DNA of 30,470 nt. Source: Zygotorulaspora mrakii (Eukaryota > Ascomycota > Saccharomycetes > Saccharomycetales > Saccharomycetaceae). A program made the translations under genes and the position numbers. Positions 1 through 12,087 of this stretch are shown here, in pieces (positions within the stretch are counted from its first letter, which is position 1; each line of letters opens with the position of its first letter). The notes below the pieces were generated by a model that was given only the letters and a program-made list of their open reading frames with translations, did no database searches and was not told the DNA's origin. Location: positions 1,282,501-1,312,970 of the forward strand of contig NC_050722.1 in NCBI RefSeq assembly GCF_013402915.1. Direction: 5' to 3'.

Positions 1-828
1 TTTCAATAACGAAGCAGGCGAACAGGAATGCAGTGACTGGGATGTATTTTGCATAGTGCACTTATTTGCAATGTGGTGCTACACTATCCAGCGCACCTGT
101 AATCAATATCTTTTTCCAGGCTTAGTACTCAAAAGTGGTAATTATTATTTATTCTTAGTGGATTGTGAGGGATTCAAACCGAATATGAAAGTTTGGTCCC
201 AAAGAAAACTCATAACATATTGGAAACAAGGATTTCTTACCATGATTTTATCTCAAGTACGTTTAAACTATTGTAGCGTTTCTACTCAGTTTCTGTTATT
301 GTTCAAACAAAAAGTTTTCAGAAAAGATGAACTGTACCGAAGAAACTACCTCAAACAAAAATAAAAAGTTAACTAATAAGCTAGATGACTATTTCAAGAG
401 CAAATGCTTTACAGAAACCAACCACTTTTTACTAAGTACTCTATTGGATTGGAGTTGCGTCTTTGAGAGCTCTCATTTTTAGAAGTTCCGCGCTTACGTT
501 TCTATAGAAAGTTGCCTAGCAAGCGCGGATGAAATGAAGATGGAAGTAGTTATCTCGATCCTTATCTTATTTGAGAGCTCACTGAATTTTGGGTCCCTAT
601 AACTACATTGTTCGGATTTCCTTTTTTTTTTCTGAAAAGATGCTTGTGATATTTAATTATTGAATAAGGTATACTAAATATTAATTATGAAAAATTAATA
701 GAAAAGTTAATGACGGCGTTACTAAAAATATAATCGAATTCATTACATGAAAACATCAAAATTTTATAAAATTATCGATTACACAATGACTTCTCTATAC
801 AGTAGAAATTAATTTTTGTAAAACCTAC
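1..828. other. Gene-free left flank, downstream of PUT2
   Basis: I see no supportable gene here. The only long open frame (56-364, plus) starts at GTG, has no ATG near its start and resembles nothing I know. The stretch just after the PUT2 stop (about 600-828) is AT-rich, as expected for a yeast 3' region. A 10-bp palindrome, GAGAGCTCTC, lies at 465-474. Confidence 0.5.
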
Positions 829-2601
<1,773 letters not shown>

Positions 2602-2714
2602 TTATTTGCTTTATATGGACTGTCCCACCAGTTATTTCACCTGTGACTCTCAAGCAACCTTCATTCATGGTATACTATGTCTTTTTTTTCTCGGTAAATG
2701 AATTCCGATAATGT

Positions 2715-2730
2715 CGGGACACGGTTTCCG
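2715..2730 (-). promoter_or_regulatory. Put3-type binding site (CGG-N10-CCG)
   Basis: The sequence reads CGG, ten bases, then CCG, exactly the spacing bound by the Zn2Cys6 activator Put3 at PUT1 and PUT2 in S. cerevisiae. It lies about 190 bp upstream of the PUT2 ATG, a normal UAS position. This suggests proline-inducible expression. The motif could occur by chance, but its exact spacing in front of PUT2 makes that unlikely. Confidence 0.75.
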
Positions 2731-3557
2731 CAACTTTCGTTCGCGATAAGAAACATATCCTCGTATTTGCGCAATAAGTGAATAACCACTTTGAGTACAG
2801 TTAGGTTTCATTTGCACTATTTTTGAGGGTTACACAACCTTATCGGTTAACGATCCGCTGTGCTCGAGGCTACGCACAATCATACTTTCAGCATTCATCT
2901 CAATAAGGCACAAAATAGCGAAAACGGTGATGTAAATCAGAACACAAGTTTGGACTTTTCTCAGTCTTACAGGGAAGAATACCTGTTGGATCACTCGTTG
3001 AGTATTCATATCAACAGTATGAGGTAAATTTAACGAACTTATTTGAAAGCCCAGAGCATTATAGCACAAAGAACCTTTCATGTCAAAACGTTCCAAGTAA
3101 TGGATATTTCGTACTTGCCACACATCCTGACGTGAGCAACTGGAAGATAGTATGTGTTTGTTTTCGTAAGGAAGTTGTTCTAGGATCAATAGAACACACC
3201 GAGGAGGGACATTCTATTTCGACTGGGTTTCGTGAATGCATCGAATCGGATTTGCGTAAATCAGAGGTAGTTTCAAAAACTGCGTTTCCGCAAAAATGTA
3301 ACAGTAAACGGAGAACCGAACGAGAGACACGCGGATCTGAAATCCCGGTCAAGACTTGATTGTGAAAAATGAGCGATACCCTGAATACAGTACTCAATTC
3401 AAGAACACAACGGGAAACCAGCGCTTTAATCAAGATGATCCGTATAACAGGCGCTTTCGGATTCTAAGATAAAGAGTTAGGATTTTCCTTTTTCATCCGC
3501 TGTTGATAAGCCGTTTCTTTTTACTTGATTTGAAATTTGAACTACTATTTGGATTGG

Positions 3558-3564
3558 TATAAAG
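3558..3564 (+). promoter_or_regulatory. TATA box of the aminotransferase-like gene
   Basis: TATAAAG lies about 105 bp upstream of the ATG at 3669, within the usual yeast range, and is followed by an AC-rich leader. Confidence 0.5.
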
Positions 3565-3668
3565 AGAGCTGGGAGGCCTGAGCGAATCTCCATTCACACT
3601 CACAAATTCTTACTTACCTGTGAATAAAGCAGTTCAGTGAATAAACTAATCTATTATTAGTGTGAAAC

Positions 3669-4583
3669 ATGCAAGATCAAACGAAATATAGTGCTCAAAG
3701 CTACGCAGCTGATCCAAGAAATGACAGCGTTAAAGTGTACGTAAACGGTGAATTCTGTCCTAGAAATGAGGCCTCCGTTTCAGTCTTCGATGCTGGGTTT
3801 GCTTTAGGTGATGGTGTCTGGGAAGGCATGCGCTTAATCAATGGCAAACTATTAGCGATTGACGAACATATAGATCGTCTCTATTCCGGTGCAGCGAGTA
3901 TTCAAATTAATATCGGATTATCAAAAGATGAAATGATTCGTGAAATCTACAAAACGACCGAAAAGAATGACATGCATGATGGTGCGCATATTCGCCTGAT
4001 GCTCACTCGTGGTACAAAAAAGACTCCCAATCAAGACCCTCGTTTCGCGCTTGGCCCTCCAACAATCGTGATCGTCGCTGAATATAAAGCTCCCAATCCA
4101 GCTATATGGTCCAAGGGACTTAAACTACTTACATCTACCATTCGCTGTAGTACACCAGATGTATTTGACTTACGATTAAATTCTCACAGTAGGTTGAACT
4201 TTATCCAGGCGCTCCTACAAGCTATCAACGTTGGATGCGATGAGGCGCTGATGTTAGACCCTCGTGGATTTGTTGCCAGTTGTAATTCAACCAATTTCTT
4301 CATTGTGCGCAAAGGTGAACTCTGGACATCAACTGGGCTATATAATTTCAATGGTATAACCAGGAAGAAGATAATAAAATTATTCAAAGAAAAGGTGGGA
4401 ACTGTACGTGAGGTCGATTTCACCTTAGCAGAGACGTATTCTGCTGACGAGGCTTTTGTTACTGGAACACTAGGTGGAGTTACACCTGTTACCTCGATCG
4501 ATGGTCGTGCTATTGGAAAGGGCTTGCCTGGAAAGGTAACGACGAAAATAAGTGACATATATAAGGAATTCATTTATTCTTGA
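3669..4583 (+). CDS. Class IV aminotransferase-like protein, catalytic Lys absent
   Basis: This 304-aa protein has the fold-type IV aminotransferase layout (BCAT / D-amino-acid transaminase / ADC lyase family). Visible motifs are VYVNGEF near residue 23, FDAGFALGDGVWEGMR at 40-55, the helix ending DEALMLDPRGF (191-201), NSTNFF (206-211), the GITR phosphate-binding loop (229-232), and TGTLGGVTPV (265-274). Aligned by eye with Bacillus D-amino-acid transaminase, the Schiff-base lysine falls on Asn171 (LRLNSHSRLN), and no lysine occurs between residues 152 and 215. The Glu that contacts the pyridine nitrogen aligns with Ser204. The protein resembles bacterial class IV proteins carrying NSHSxLN more than yeast Bat1/Bat2, so bacterial transfer is likely. 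The ATG lies about 105 bp after a TATA box. Substrate and activity are unknown; it may be a transaminase relative with altered chemistry or a non-catalytic PLP-fold protein. Confidence 0.85.
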   Translation: MQDQTKYSAQSYAADPRNDSVKVYVNGEFCPRNEASVSVFDAGFALGDGVWEGMRLINGKLLAIDEHIDRLYSGAASIQINIGLSKDEMIREIYKTTEKNDMHDGAHIRLMLTRGTKKTPNQDPRFALGPPTIVIVAEYKAPNPAIWSKGLKLLTSTIRCSTPDVFDLRLNSHSRLNFIQALLQAINVGCDEALMLDPRGFVASCNSTNFFIVRKGELWTSTGLYNFNGITRKKIIKLFKEKVGTVREVDFTLAETYSADEAFVTGTLGGVTPVTSIDGRAIGKGLPGKVTTKISDIYKEFIYS

Positions 4584-5491
4584 GTGGTTTATGTATAGGC
4601 CATTGTCTGATCTTTACGTTGGAGCAACACCAAAGGACTATTCGTAAGCACAGAAGACATGTGACGCCACAATATCATGGTGTTTGCCACGAAATAATGT
4701 GTATCTTTAGTATAGTACATAGAAGAAGAATGCTCTACGACCACCTAAGAGTTTTTAATTGAATTCTGTTGTTGAAGAAATACAATTGCGTATGACCATT
4801 TCCCTCGTAGGAACTGCAAAACACGGCAGCACAACTTGCACTCAGAACTATAGTAGAACAAAAACTAGAATTGCAGTTCACATTTTGTGAATCTTTGTGC
4901 AAGACTACTCACTCAAGGAAACTGAGCGCAAGCAGCTCAAAACGACTTATCGCTATTTAGTCATTAGTGCTTCAAGCAATAGCCGCATGGCTGTTCAAGT
5001 CTCTCTACAATGAGCCGGATTAATCAACGGCTGTCATGGTTGAGTAATTTGAAACGCGTGGTATGCTTGATAAAACTTTTAGCGAGGTGTGGTCTTTCTC
5101 TTTTTCTTTTTTCTTTCCTTTTGATTCTTTCGACTACCCGCGGCTGCATCGGGGTTTCTTCTCGATCCTCCTATCTGGAACAAATTTTTGTCTCTTATCA
5201 CAGAATTTTGAAACGGAAAGTCACTTCCGCAGATCATGTGCCTAGTAAGAACCCCTCACTCTTGAGATATGTCAATCGGAAGATCGACGCTCGGAATCTG
5301 ATAAGACCTTTATCTTAGTTTCTTTTTCCCTCAAACATAGTAGGTTGTATTTTTCAAATGATGGATATGAGCCAAAGTATCAAGAAATCCTGTGCTCTTG
5401 TATTAAAGAGGGCACATTAATCAGTTAAGGAATCATAACCACCAGAGAATAGAAACCAAGTTGAGTATAGTTGAACCAAGAAAAGGGAACA
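4584..5491. other. Intergenic region upstream of the MFS permease
   Basis: This 0.9-kb region is probably the promoter of the permease at 5492. GATAAG/CTTATC motifs occur at 4946-4951, 5194-5199 and 5300-5305, with a further TTATC at 5310. Such clusters are the nitrogen catabolite repression signature of DAL5 in S. cerevisiae. A 102-codon open frame at 5010-5318 starts with ATG and has a hydrophobic stretch, but I do not recognise it and it sits within the likely promoter. Confidence 0.5.
5194..5314. promoter_or_regulatory. GATA-factor site cluster (nitrogen regulation)
   Basis: CTTATC at 5194-5199, GATAAG at 5300-5305 and TTATC at 5310-5314 lie 180-300 bp upstream of the permease ATG, with a further CTTATC at 4946. 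Gln3/Gat1 activate DAL5-type genes through pairs of such sites. The motif is short, so the inference rests on clustering and on the gene family. Confidence 0.45.
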
Positions 5492-7095
5492 ATGGTTGAA
5501 AATTACGAACTCAAAAGTTCCTCTGTCAGCCAAAAGGGCTCATTAAGCAAGTTCGATCATGAAAATATATCAGATGACCCAGAAAATACCATTGGGCAGT
5601 ATGAAGTCATAAACTCATCTGGTGGTAAGGGCAACGACGTTGGTGTTACCAGCGTACTAAGCAATGACTCAGAGTTAGCTGCAGATAGACTTAAGCTAAA
5701 CAAGAAAGTGGTGATGAAAATAGATCTGGTCATACTTCCGTTCTTGACTTGCTGTGTTTTCTTGCAAATTTTAGACAAGAACTCGCTATCATATGCTGCT
5801 ATTTATGACTTAAGAACAGACCTGAATTTACATGGCCAACAGTATAGTTGGCTAGCTACTATCTTTTACATGAGCTATTTGTTCATGCAATTTCCCGTGT
5901 TTTTCTTACTCCCAAAAATAAAAAATTTACCAGGCTTTATGTCATTACTGCTGGTTGGATGGGGTGGTCTGGTTATGCTTTTGGCCGCATGCAAGAACTT
6001 TGCTGGATTTGCCACTTTGAGATTCTTTTTAGGGGTGTTTGAAGCTGCTCTTCAGCCCTGTTGTATTATCCTGTCGTCAAGTTGGTATACCAAAAGGGAG
6101 CAACCACTGAGAATGGCTATGTGGTCCAACACTTTTGCTGGTATTTTCAATGGTATCTTTGGTTATGCTTTTGGTCACTGGAATGCCAAATTACACATCT
6201 GGCAGTATATGTTTATTGTTTATGGAGCTGTCACGATTTCTTTGGTCTAGTCACTTACCTTGTTGTTCCAAAAGACATTGAGTCAGCTTGGTTCCTCAAC
6301 AAAAAAGAGAAGGAGTGTGCAGTTGCAAGAATTGCTACAAACCAGACCGGTATCCACATCGGTGTGGACCGCTTGGAATGGTCACAGATGCGTGAAAGTA
6401 TTTTCGATGCAAAATACTGGCTCATCATAGTCTTCATCATCGTGCAGAACTTTGTTAACTCTGGTATCACGAATTTCAACACCTTCATCATCAGAGGGTT
6501 TGGATTCTCCAATTTCAGAACTATGCTTCTAGCCACTCCTCAAGCAAGTGTTGCTATGGTTGTTTCACTTTTGGCAGCAGCGGCAACCTATTTCATAAAA
6601 AACATAAGATGTGTTTTGATTTGCTTTACCTCAGCAGTTACAATGACGGGTATTATAATGATTTGGAAAATATCCCCAGAAACACACAGAAGTGCCTGTC
6701 TGGCGGCAATATATATTTGCGGTTTCTTCAATACTCCTTATGTTCTTGCGCTGTCTCTATTCTCGTCAAATACCAGTGGAGACACCAAAAAAGCGTTTAC
6801 TTCTTTCAGTGTTGGTGTGTTTTACGCATTAGGAAATTTAATAGGCCCTCAATTTTTCCTGAACTCCGAAAGTCCCACTTACCAGACTGGTATCAAGGCT
6901 ATGCTGGCAGCCTGTGTTATCATGATGTTCTGTGCCTCATCTTATGCCATTCTCTGCACTTTGGAAAACAGAAAGAGGGATAGAGAGCATTTAGAAGACC
7001 CTCAGAATGTTATAACTTCCATAGAGATTGGTGAAGAGGTCGACAGACAAAACTTGACAGATGTCCAAAACAGACATTTCCGCTACACGATATAA
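5492..7095 (+). pseudogene. DAL5/THI73-type MFS permease, one frameshift
   Basis: This is an anion:cation symporter family (Dal5/Tna1/Thi73 group) major facilitator permease, expected in the plasma membrane. Dal5 relatives carry allantoate, ureidosuccinate, nicotinate or other anions; the substrate here is not assigned. The first frame runs from the ATG at 5492 (an in-frame TTG lies 21 bp earlier) to a TAG at 6248. It covers the hydrophilic N-terminus, DLVILPFLTCCVFLQILDKN and about six membrane segments. The second frame resumes without a gap at FGLVTYLVVPKD near 6243 and runs to 7095, ending in NRHFRYTI, a typical family tail. The two frames are offset by one base at the CTTTGG near 6240; one missing T would explain it. 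Together they span about 533 codons, the normal family length (543 for Dal5). Everything else looks intact, so this is a very recent lesion or a sequence error. I see no canonical -1 slippery heptamer. Confidence 0.85.
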
Positions 7096-7637
7096 GCGCG
7101 TCTGTTGAATCCAAGAGGGAAGTATAGAAGGAGAAGGATCGTAAGTATTTTAATTATTACATATTTCAACAAATTTATTCTTTGATAATAAAAATGAGCA
7201 CTCTCGACCTTGTGTCAACCTTGGATATAGCACTGAAATGGTAATAGTCTACCATTCACAATGTGATATTCTTCGGCCCACAGTATACACCGTAAGGCGT
7301 CTTATGGGAGCTGAGATTCTTTTAAAAGATGGTGGCAGCGGATACTATTTTGAAATATATTTTTCCGAGAGGGCCTGTCCATCATCAGCGTGGTTAAATT
7401 TCTGCCGTTCGTAGGTAACCTTATTGACTCTACGTGAAAATCACATTTGCGGACCTCGATTTCCGAAAGTGTCGGAAAAATATAAGATAAGACCGGTATT
7501 CCATTTGATCATAATAAGAAACGCCGATAGTGAGTCGAGCTTATGCCTAGAAAAAAAAATAATAATATTTAAAAGTACGGAGATGTTTGAGTTGTAGCTA
7601 GCCGCATAGTTAAAGTGAAATTAGTTAAGATCGAACC
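7096..7637. other. Intergenic region upstream of RCH1
   Basis: This 540-bp stretch separates two genes on the same strand. It must carry the 3' end of the permease and the RCH1 promoter. It is AT-rich near 7545-7575 (an A run followed by TAATAATATTTAAAAG), which may serve as a weak TATA region. I see no gene or RNA. Confidence 0.45.
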
Positions 7638-8909
7638 ATGATGGATTGCAATAAAAATCTGTGGATAAAAATTTGGAATCATCCAATCGTTACATACTTG
7701 AAGACACAATGGTTCACTTTTTGTCTGGCGATTTTCATCATCATAGCTAGATTTGCACCTAATTTTGCGGCTAATGGAGGTCTGATCAAGGCACAGTACA
7801 CCATTGGGTACGGTGCCGTTGCATGGATATTTCTACAGAGCGGGATTAGTATGAAGACATCGAAGCTATTAGTCAATATGGGTAACTGGAGAGCACATCT
7901 GGTAATATTTATAATGAGCTTTCTAATAACGTCTTCTATAATTTATGGCTTCTGCTGTGCGATAAAAGCGTCTAATAACCATAATATCGACGAATGGGTT
8001 CTCGTTGGTCTCCTTGTTACGGCAACCTGCCCTACAACTGTTGCGTCTAACGTCGTTTTAACCACGAACGCTGGTGGTAATGAGTTGCTTTCAGTATGTG
8101 AGGTATTCTTGGGGAATACTCTAGGTGCTTTTATCACGCCAGCTTTGGTTCAAATGTACACTAGATCAGGACCTTTCCAATTCGGCAATCCCGCCGGAGC
8201 GCAAGGTATCGCAGCATTATATGGTCGTGTGATGAAACAGGTTGGGCTAACGGTATTTCTTCCGTTACTGGTGGGGCAACTAATTCAAAACTTTCTACCA
8301 AAAATATCGGAGGCATATCTGAATTTTCTAAAACGATATCATATCAAAATTGGAACTATCATGCTTCTACTCGTTATGTTTAGCTCATTTTCCACTGCAT
8401 TCAAACAGGGGGCTTTTACAAGCGTACCGCATGTGTGCATCATATTTCTCTGTTTTTTTAACTTCGGCGTATACGTTTTCTTCACTGGGATTTGTTTCGT
8501 TTTCGCACGGCCATTCTTTATTCCAATGCTCTTTCCAACAGAGCCAATCTACGGCGAATCATCGAAAACGTACTATTATTCATATAAGATTTTCAAACCA
8601 TTCTACTATTGCAAGAGAGATTCCATATGCATTATGTTCTGCGGTGCTTCAAAAACAGCGGCACTAGGAGTATCATTGATTACTTCTCAATATGCCAACG
8701 ACAATGATAATTTAGGTAAGCTGCTAGTCCCGTTGGTTTTATACCAAAGTCAGCAGGTAATCACAGCTAGTTTGTTTGTGCCGCTTCTTAAAAAATGGTG
8801 CAGCGATGAGCAACCCGATGTTGTAGAGCTGCAAAGTCGAGAATACGACATAGAAAATAAGTTATCGAAAGTCGAGGAAACTGCAACTACAAACTCAATG
8901 GAGTCGTGA
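7638..8909 (+). CDS. RCH1: SBF-like plasma-membrane transporter, Rch1-like
   Basis: This 423-aa membrane protein belongs to the bile acid:sodium symporter-like SLC10A7/Rch1 group. In Candida albicans and S. cerevisiae (YMR034C), Rch1 sits in the plasma membrane and limits cytosolic calcium influx. The sequence is colinear with YMR034C (about 434 aa): WFTFCLAIFIIIARFAPNFA near residue 25, GYGAVAWIFLQSG, WVLVGLLVTATCPTTVASNVV with TTNAGGNELL (residues ~120-150), ALYGRVMKQVGL, FSSFSTAFKQGAFTSV and, near the C-terminus, SKTAALGVSLITSQY and KLLVPLVLYQSQQV. About ten membrane helices are visible and the C-terminal ~45 residues are hydrophilic. The tandem ATG-ATG at 7638 is the start. A CTG codon in KLLVPLVLYQ (8721-8723) corresponds to a conserved Leu, indicating standard CUG decoding. 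It is convergent with PHO89. The reading frame is intact. Confidence 0.92.
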   Translation: MMDCNKNLWIKIWNHPIVTYLKTQWFTFCLAIFIIIARFAPNFAANGGLIKAQYTIGYGAVAWIFLQSGISMKTSKLLVNMGNWRAHLVIFIMSFLITSSIIYGFCCAIKASNNHNIDEWVLVGLLVTATCPTTVASNVVLTTNAGGNELLSVCEVFLGNTLGAFITPALVQMYTRSGPFQFGNPAGAQGIAALYGRVMKQVGLTVFLPLLVGQLIQNFLPKISEAYLNFLKRYHIKIGTIMLLLVMFSSFSTAFKQGAFTSVPHVCIIFLCFFNFGVYVFFTGICFVFARPFFIPMLFPTEPIYGESSKTYYYSYKIFKPFYYCKRDSICIMFCGASKTAALGVSLITSQYANDNDNLGKLLVPLVLYQSQQVITASLFVPLLKKWCSDEQPDVVELQSREYDIENKLSKVEETATTNSMES

Positions 8910-9976
8910 GGAAACTAACACCTTGGTGCTAATATATAGCTTTCATTTTGCAGTGCTAATCATGATATTGCGATCTTTGGTTTTGATTTGTGCTGTTCTT
9001 CACTATACCGTTTCGATAATTTCCAAACAATCCCCACCACATCAACACTTTCCTCAGATCGCAAGTGGTGCACCTCTGGCTGTCTGTTTGTGAGATAAGA
9101 TTCATTTATGATTCGAACTTTGCACTCTGCTCCTGTCACCGAGATTCTTTACAGCTTTTTTTTTCAAAAAGTTTTACAAACCTGCATATGAATTGAGTGA
9201 ACGGAAAACGGAGCTTCTGATTTGAACGGCTGTGACCGACATATATGTCCCGACCAACAGTGACTCTGGAGATGATAGGTGCTTTCTTCAACAAGATATA
9301 GGGTAATGCAATAAAAAAATAGTAACTTCATCGACACTCACATCTAAACTTATCGAATGCCATTCTCAAATTGTGTCTAGTTTTCCGTATCCTTTTCATT
9401 CCTATCGTAATCGATATAGTTCGAAAACTCTACTGGAAAGAAGAAGATTTTCACTGTGAAGGGAGTTCGCAAACGAGAACACAGGACTAGGCTCGGAAAG
9501 TGGGATAAAATACCGAAAAGAGAACAACTTCGTAATACCAACCTATATGTAGTGGTGTCTGATGATATGTCCTTTATTTGCATTTGAACGAAATCTCATC
9601 ACTGTCGGTATAATTGCCGTGAATAGAATACCGATAGGGATACGATTTCACAGGGAAAATTCAAAGAACAAGGAGATACCGCAGCAAAAGAAGTGATATA
9701 GTGATGAAAATTTTACCGCTAGCAATCATCAAAGCGACCGCTGCCAAGTAAACCCTGAAACTAAGAGATAGATTACGGGATCATTTTCTTGTGGCGGTCT
9801 TTTCTACCTTTTTGTTGAGATGTGGAATGTGAGGTAGTTTAGTGCGTCACAAATGAACTTCACAATCAACTTAGATCGTTTACCAAGACGATCGCAAATG
9901 CTATTGCATTATTTACATGCTCTAGATATATAGATTATTGTAAATTGTATTACTAAATTCCAGAAAAATGCAAACA
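8910..9976. other. Convergent intergenic region (RCH1 / PHO89)
   Basis: This spacer between two convergent genes is unusually long (1.07 kb) for a yeast tail-to-tail region. A 68-codon minus-strand frame (9377-9583) has no recognisable feature. No tRNA, LTR or coding relic was seen. It may hold a lost gene or an unrecognised RNA. Confidence 0.4.
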
Positions 9977-11722
9977 TTAGGTCATCTGATATACTCCACC
10001 GAAACGAGGGGCATTCAAAATTATACCATTTAGAATACCCGCTATCAATCCTGCAATTGGAAGAGTTAAGAACCAGCCAGAGTAGCACCATGCGACCATC
10101 CTCCAGTTGACCGATTTAAGATCCTTATTACATAACCCAACAGCAACAATTCCACCTACTGCGATCTGTGTAGTGGATGTCGGTATAGCCAACTGTGTGG
10201 CCATAACAGTTGTGATAGCAGCAGCAAGTTCGATCGAGAAGCCTCTTGAGGGTGATTGCAAAATCATTTTATTCCCCAAGTTTTTGATAATATTGTAGCC
10301 ATATGTCCAACAGCCGAGAACTATCGCGGCACCAGCGTACGCCAAAACCCATACAGGAACATCAGATTCTGCAGCTATAGTATTTGTTCTCCAAATTTCA
10401 TAAACCGCAGATAGAGGAGCAGTGGCGTTGGCTACGTCGTTAGCACCATGCGCAAACGACATGGTAGCTGCCGTAATAGCTTGTAATACAGAGTAAACAT
10501 ATTCCACTCGGTTATCGTAGAATTTAGATCTTTTGTACATATCTTGAAGATCACCGGAAAGCATATCCTTATCGTTAACCTGAGCACTGATAACATCCTG
10601 GGTCCAGCCATGTGAAACAAGTAACCACGCTAGCCGAGGCCATTTTTTGGGGCCCTGTTTCAGCAGCGACCACCAATATTGTTTTGTTGACATTTTTTCT
10701 TCAGCCGATGTTTCAGCCCTAATTATATTTATTTCTTCCACGATGTCTTCTTGAGGTTTTCTAGCTGTATTGTGATTGGTACCTGATGAAGCGCTCTCTG
10801 CAGCCTTACTTTCCTCATCTTCAACACATAATGTCTCGCCAGCACCCCTTCTTCCTTCATAATAGTCAATAGTCAACTGATGCCCCTCTGGCATAGGGGG
10901 GATACCGTCTTTAGATTTGAAATAAAAAACCGGGCCTCGTAGAATATCGATTAATTTTAATGTCCAATCTTGATCCAAAACTTTTCTTCTGTAGTATGGA
11001 TAGAAAAAGATAAAGTAAATGACCGAAGCTACTACTCCGGTAAGAATGATTGAAACTGCTGTCTCGGTGCCTGACAGATCATCCAGGTGCAAATTCGGTG
11101 AGCCCCTCCAAACAATTAGCATGGTTAATATAGAGAAAGTAGCAAACACTAAGAACCCCACCAACAATAGCGCATTTTTAATCGATCGCTCCAGTGATTT
11201 AATATCCAAAACAACGAGTTTCGAAAGTACAAAAACTATAGCTGCAATACAGCCTGCCAAAACAGGAGCAATGAACCAAGAAGCGATGATCTGAGAGACT
11301 CCACTCCAGCCCCAAATGATACCAGAGGCTCCTCCGGCGGCGATACCAGCACCGATAGTTCCACCTACAATAGAGTGTGTTGTCGAGACCGGTAGACCAA
11401 TTGAAGTGGCAATTGTCAACCAGCAAGCAGATCCAACTAAAGCACATGCCATTGTCACCATCAAAACAGCGGGATCATTTTCGAAAATACTTGCGTCGAC
11501 GATATTGTTTCTTATAGTACCTGATACTCTTGCCCCTGCTAGCACCGCACCTAAAAACTCGCAAATAGCAGCCAAGACCATCGCCTGCCAATACTTAAGG
11601 GATCGTGATGAGATGGAAGAAGCAAAAGAATTGGAAACATCGTTGGCCCCAATGTTAAATGCATCCAAAAATGCAAATATCATGGTGATGGCAAAGATGT
11701 AATCGAACTGATGTAACACCAT
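9977..11722 (-). CDS. PHO89: Na+/phosphate symporter, Pho89-like
   Basis: This high-affinity, alkaline-pH Na+:Pi cotransporter (PiT/SLC20 family) acts in the plasma membrane. The 581-aa length matches S. cerevisiae Pho89 (574). The inverted PiT repeat is clear: GANDVSNSFAS at residues 25-35 with STTHS (113-117) in the first half, and GANDVANATAP at 426-436 with STTQI (516-520) in the second. A hydrophilic cytosolic loop (about residues 250-400) separates the halves and includes an acidic, Ser-rich stretch. The ATG at 11722 is followed at once by the first membrane segment (FAITMIFAFLDAF), as in Pho89. A TATA motif (minus-strand TATAAAA at 11821-11827) lies about 100 bp upstream. Pho4-type E-boxes lie 174, 290 and 450 bp upstream, so phosphate-starvation induction is expected. 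The frame is intact. Confidence 0.96.
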   Translation of the reverse strand: MVLHQFDYIFAITMIFAFLDAFNIGANDVSNSFASSISSRSLKYWQAMVLAAICEFLGAVLAGARVSGTIRNNIVDASIFENDPAVLMVTMACALVGSACWLTIATSIGLPVSTTHSIVGGTIGAGIAAGGASGIIWGWSGVSQIIASWFIAPVLAGCIAAIVFVLSKLVVLDIKSLERSIKNALLLVGFLVFATFSILTMLIVWRGSPNLHLDDLSGTETAVSIILTGVVASVIYFIFFYPYYRRKVLDQDWTLKLIDILRGPVFYFKSKDGIPPMPEGHQLTIDYYEGRRGAGETLCVEDEESKAAESASSGTNHNTARKPQEDIVEEINIIRAETSAEEKMSTKQYWWSLLKQGPKKWPRLAWLLVSHGWTQDVISAQVNDKDMLSGDLQDMYKRSKFYDNRVEYVYSVLQAITAATMSFAHGANDVANATAPLSAVYEIWRTNTIAAESDVPVWVLAYAGAAIVLGCWTYGYNIIKNLGNKMILQSPSRGFSIELAAAITTVMATQLAIPTSTTQIAVGGIVAVGLCNKDLKSVNWRMVAWCYSGWFLTLPIAGLIAGILNGIILNAPRFGGVYQMT

Positions 11723-11820
11723 ATTTCACTATTTAGTAGTGTTATGGTCACTTCCTGACTTGACTTGCATTAATGGGATTAATGACGAAAGAAAAATCAT
11801 AATCAATTAATGTGCTCCGT

Positions 11821-11827
11821 TTTATAT
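11821..11827 (-). promoter_or_regulatory. PHO89 TATA box
   Basis: On the minus strand this reads TATAAAA, about 100 bp upstream of the PHO89 ATG, the usual yeast position. Confidence 0.5.
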
Positions 11828-11895
11828 CTGTTATTCGAGACATTTTGGTGGAGAGGTGAACTATGAGCTGCAATTTCTTTGGAGTTTTTTCTCAC

Positions 11896-11901
11896 CACGT
11901 T
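11896..11901. promoter_or_regulatory. Pho4-type site (CACGTT)
   Basis: CACGTT, the weaker Pho4 recognition form also used in PHO5 UASp1, lies about 174 bp upstream of the PHO89 ATG. Confidence 0.45.
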
Positions 11902-12011
11902 CACTTTTCATATGTGCGAGACTAGTACTTGTCATCGATTGTATCACCGCGTAAACCAAGGGTCCTTTGTGCCTGTGAATTCTCAAGCGTTGTCGATTTG
12001 CACTGCCACAC

Positions 12012-12017
12012 CACGTG
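12012..12017. promoter_or_regulatory. Pho4-type E-box (CACGTG)
   Basis: A palindromic CACGTG lies about 290 bp upstream of the PHO89 ATG. Pho4 binds this core to activate PHO genes under phosphate starvation. Cbf1 shares the core, but the adjacent PHO89 gene favours Pho4. A third, weaker match (AACGTG) occurs at 12172-12177. Confidence 0.6.
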
Positions 12018-12087
12018 CCCCTGACTTGTAATAAAAACTTTTTAGTGGACATGTTTCCCTGATAGATCCACGCGCGTATTCTGAGAG

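Noticed and set aside
56..364. 102-codon frame at the left edge
   Set aside because: Starts at GTG and resembles no known protein.
5010..5318. 102-codon ORF with an ATG and a hydrophobic N-terminal stretch
   Set aside because: No recognisable family, a biased Ser/Phe/Leu-rich segment from a pyrimidine run, and it occupies the permease promoter.
11316..11702. 128-codon plus-strand frame
   Set aside because: Antisense shadow of the PHO89 membrane segments.
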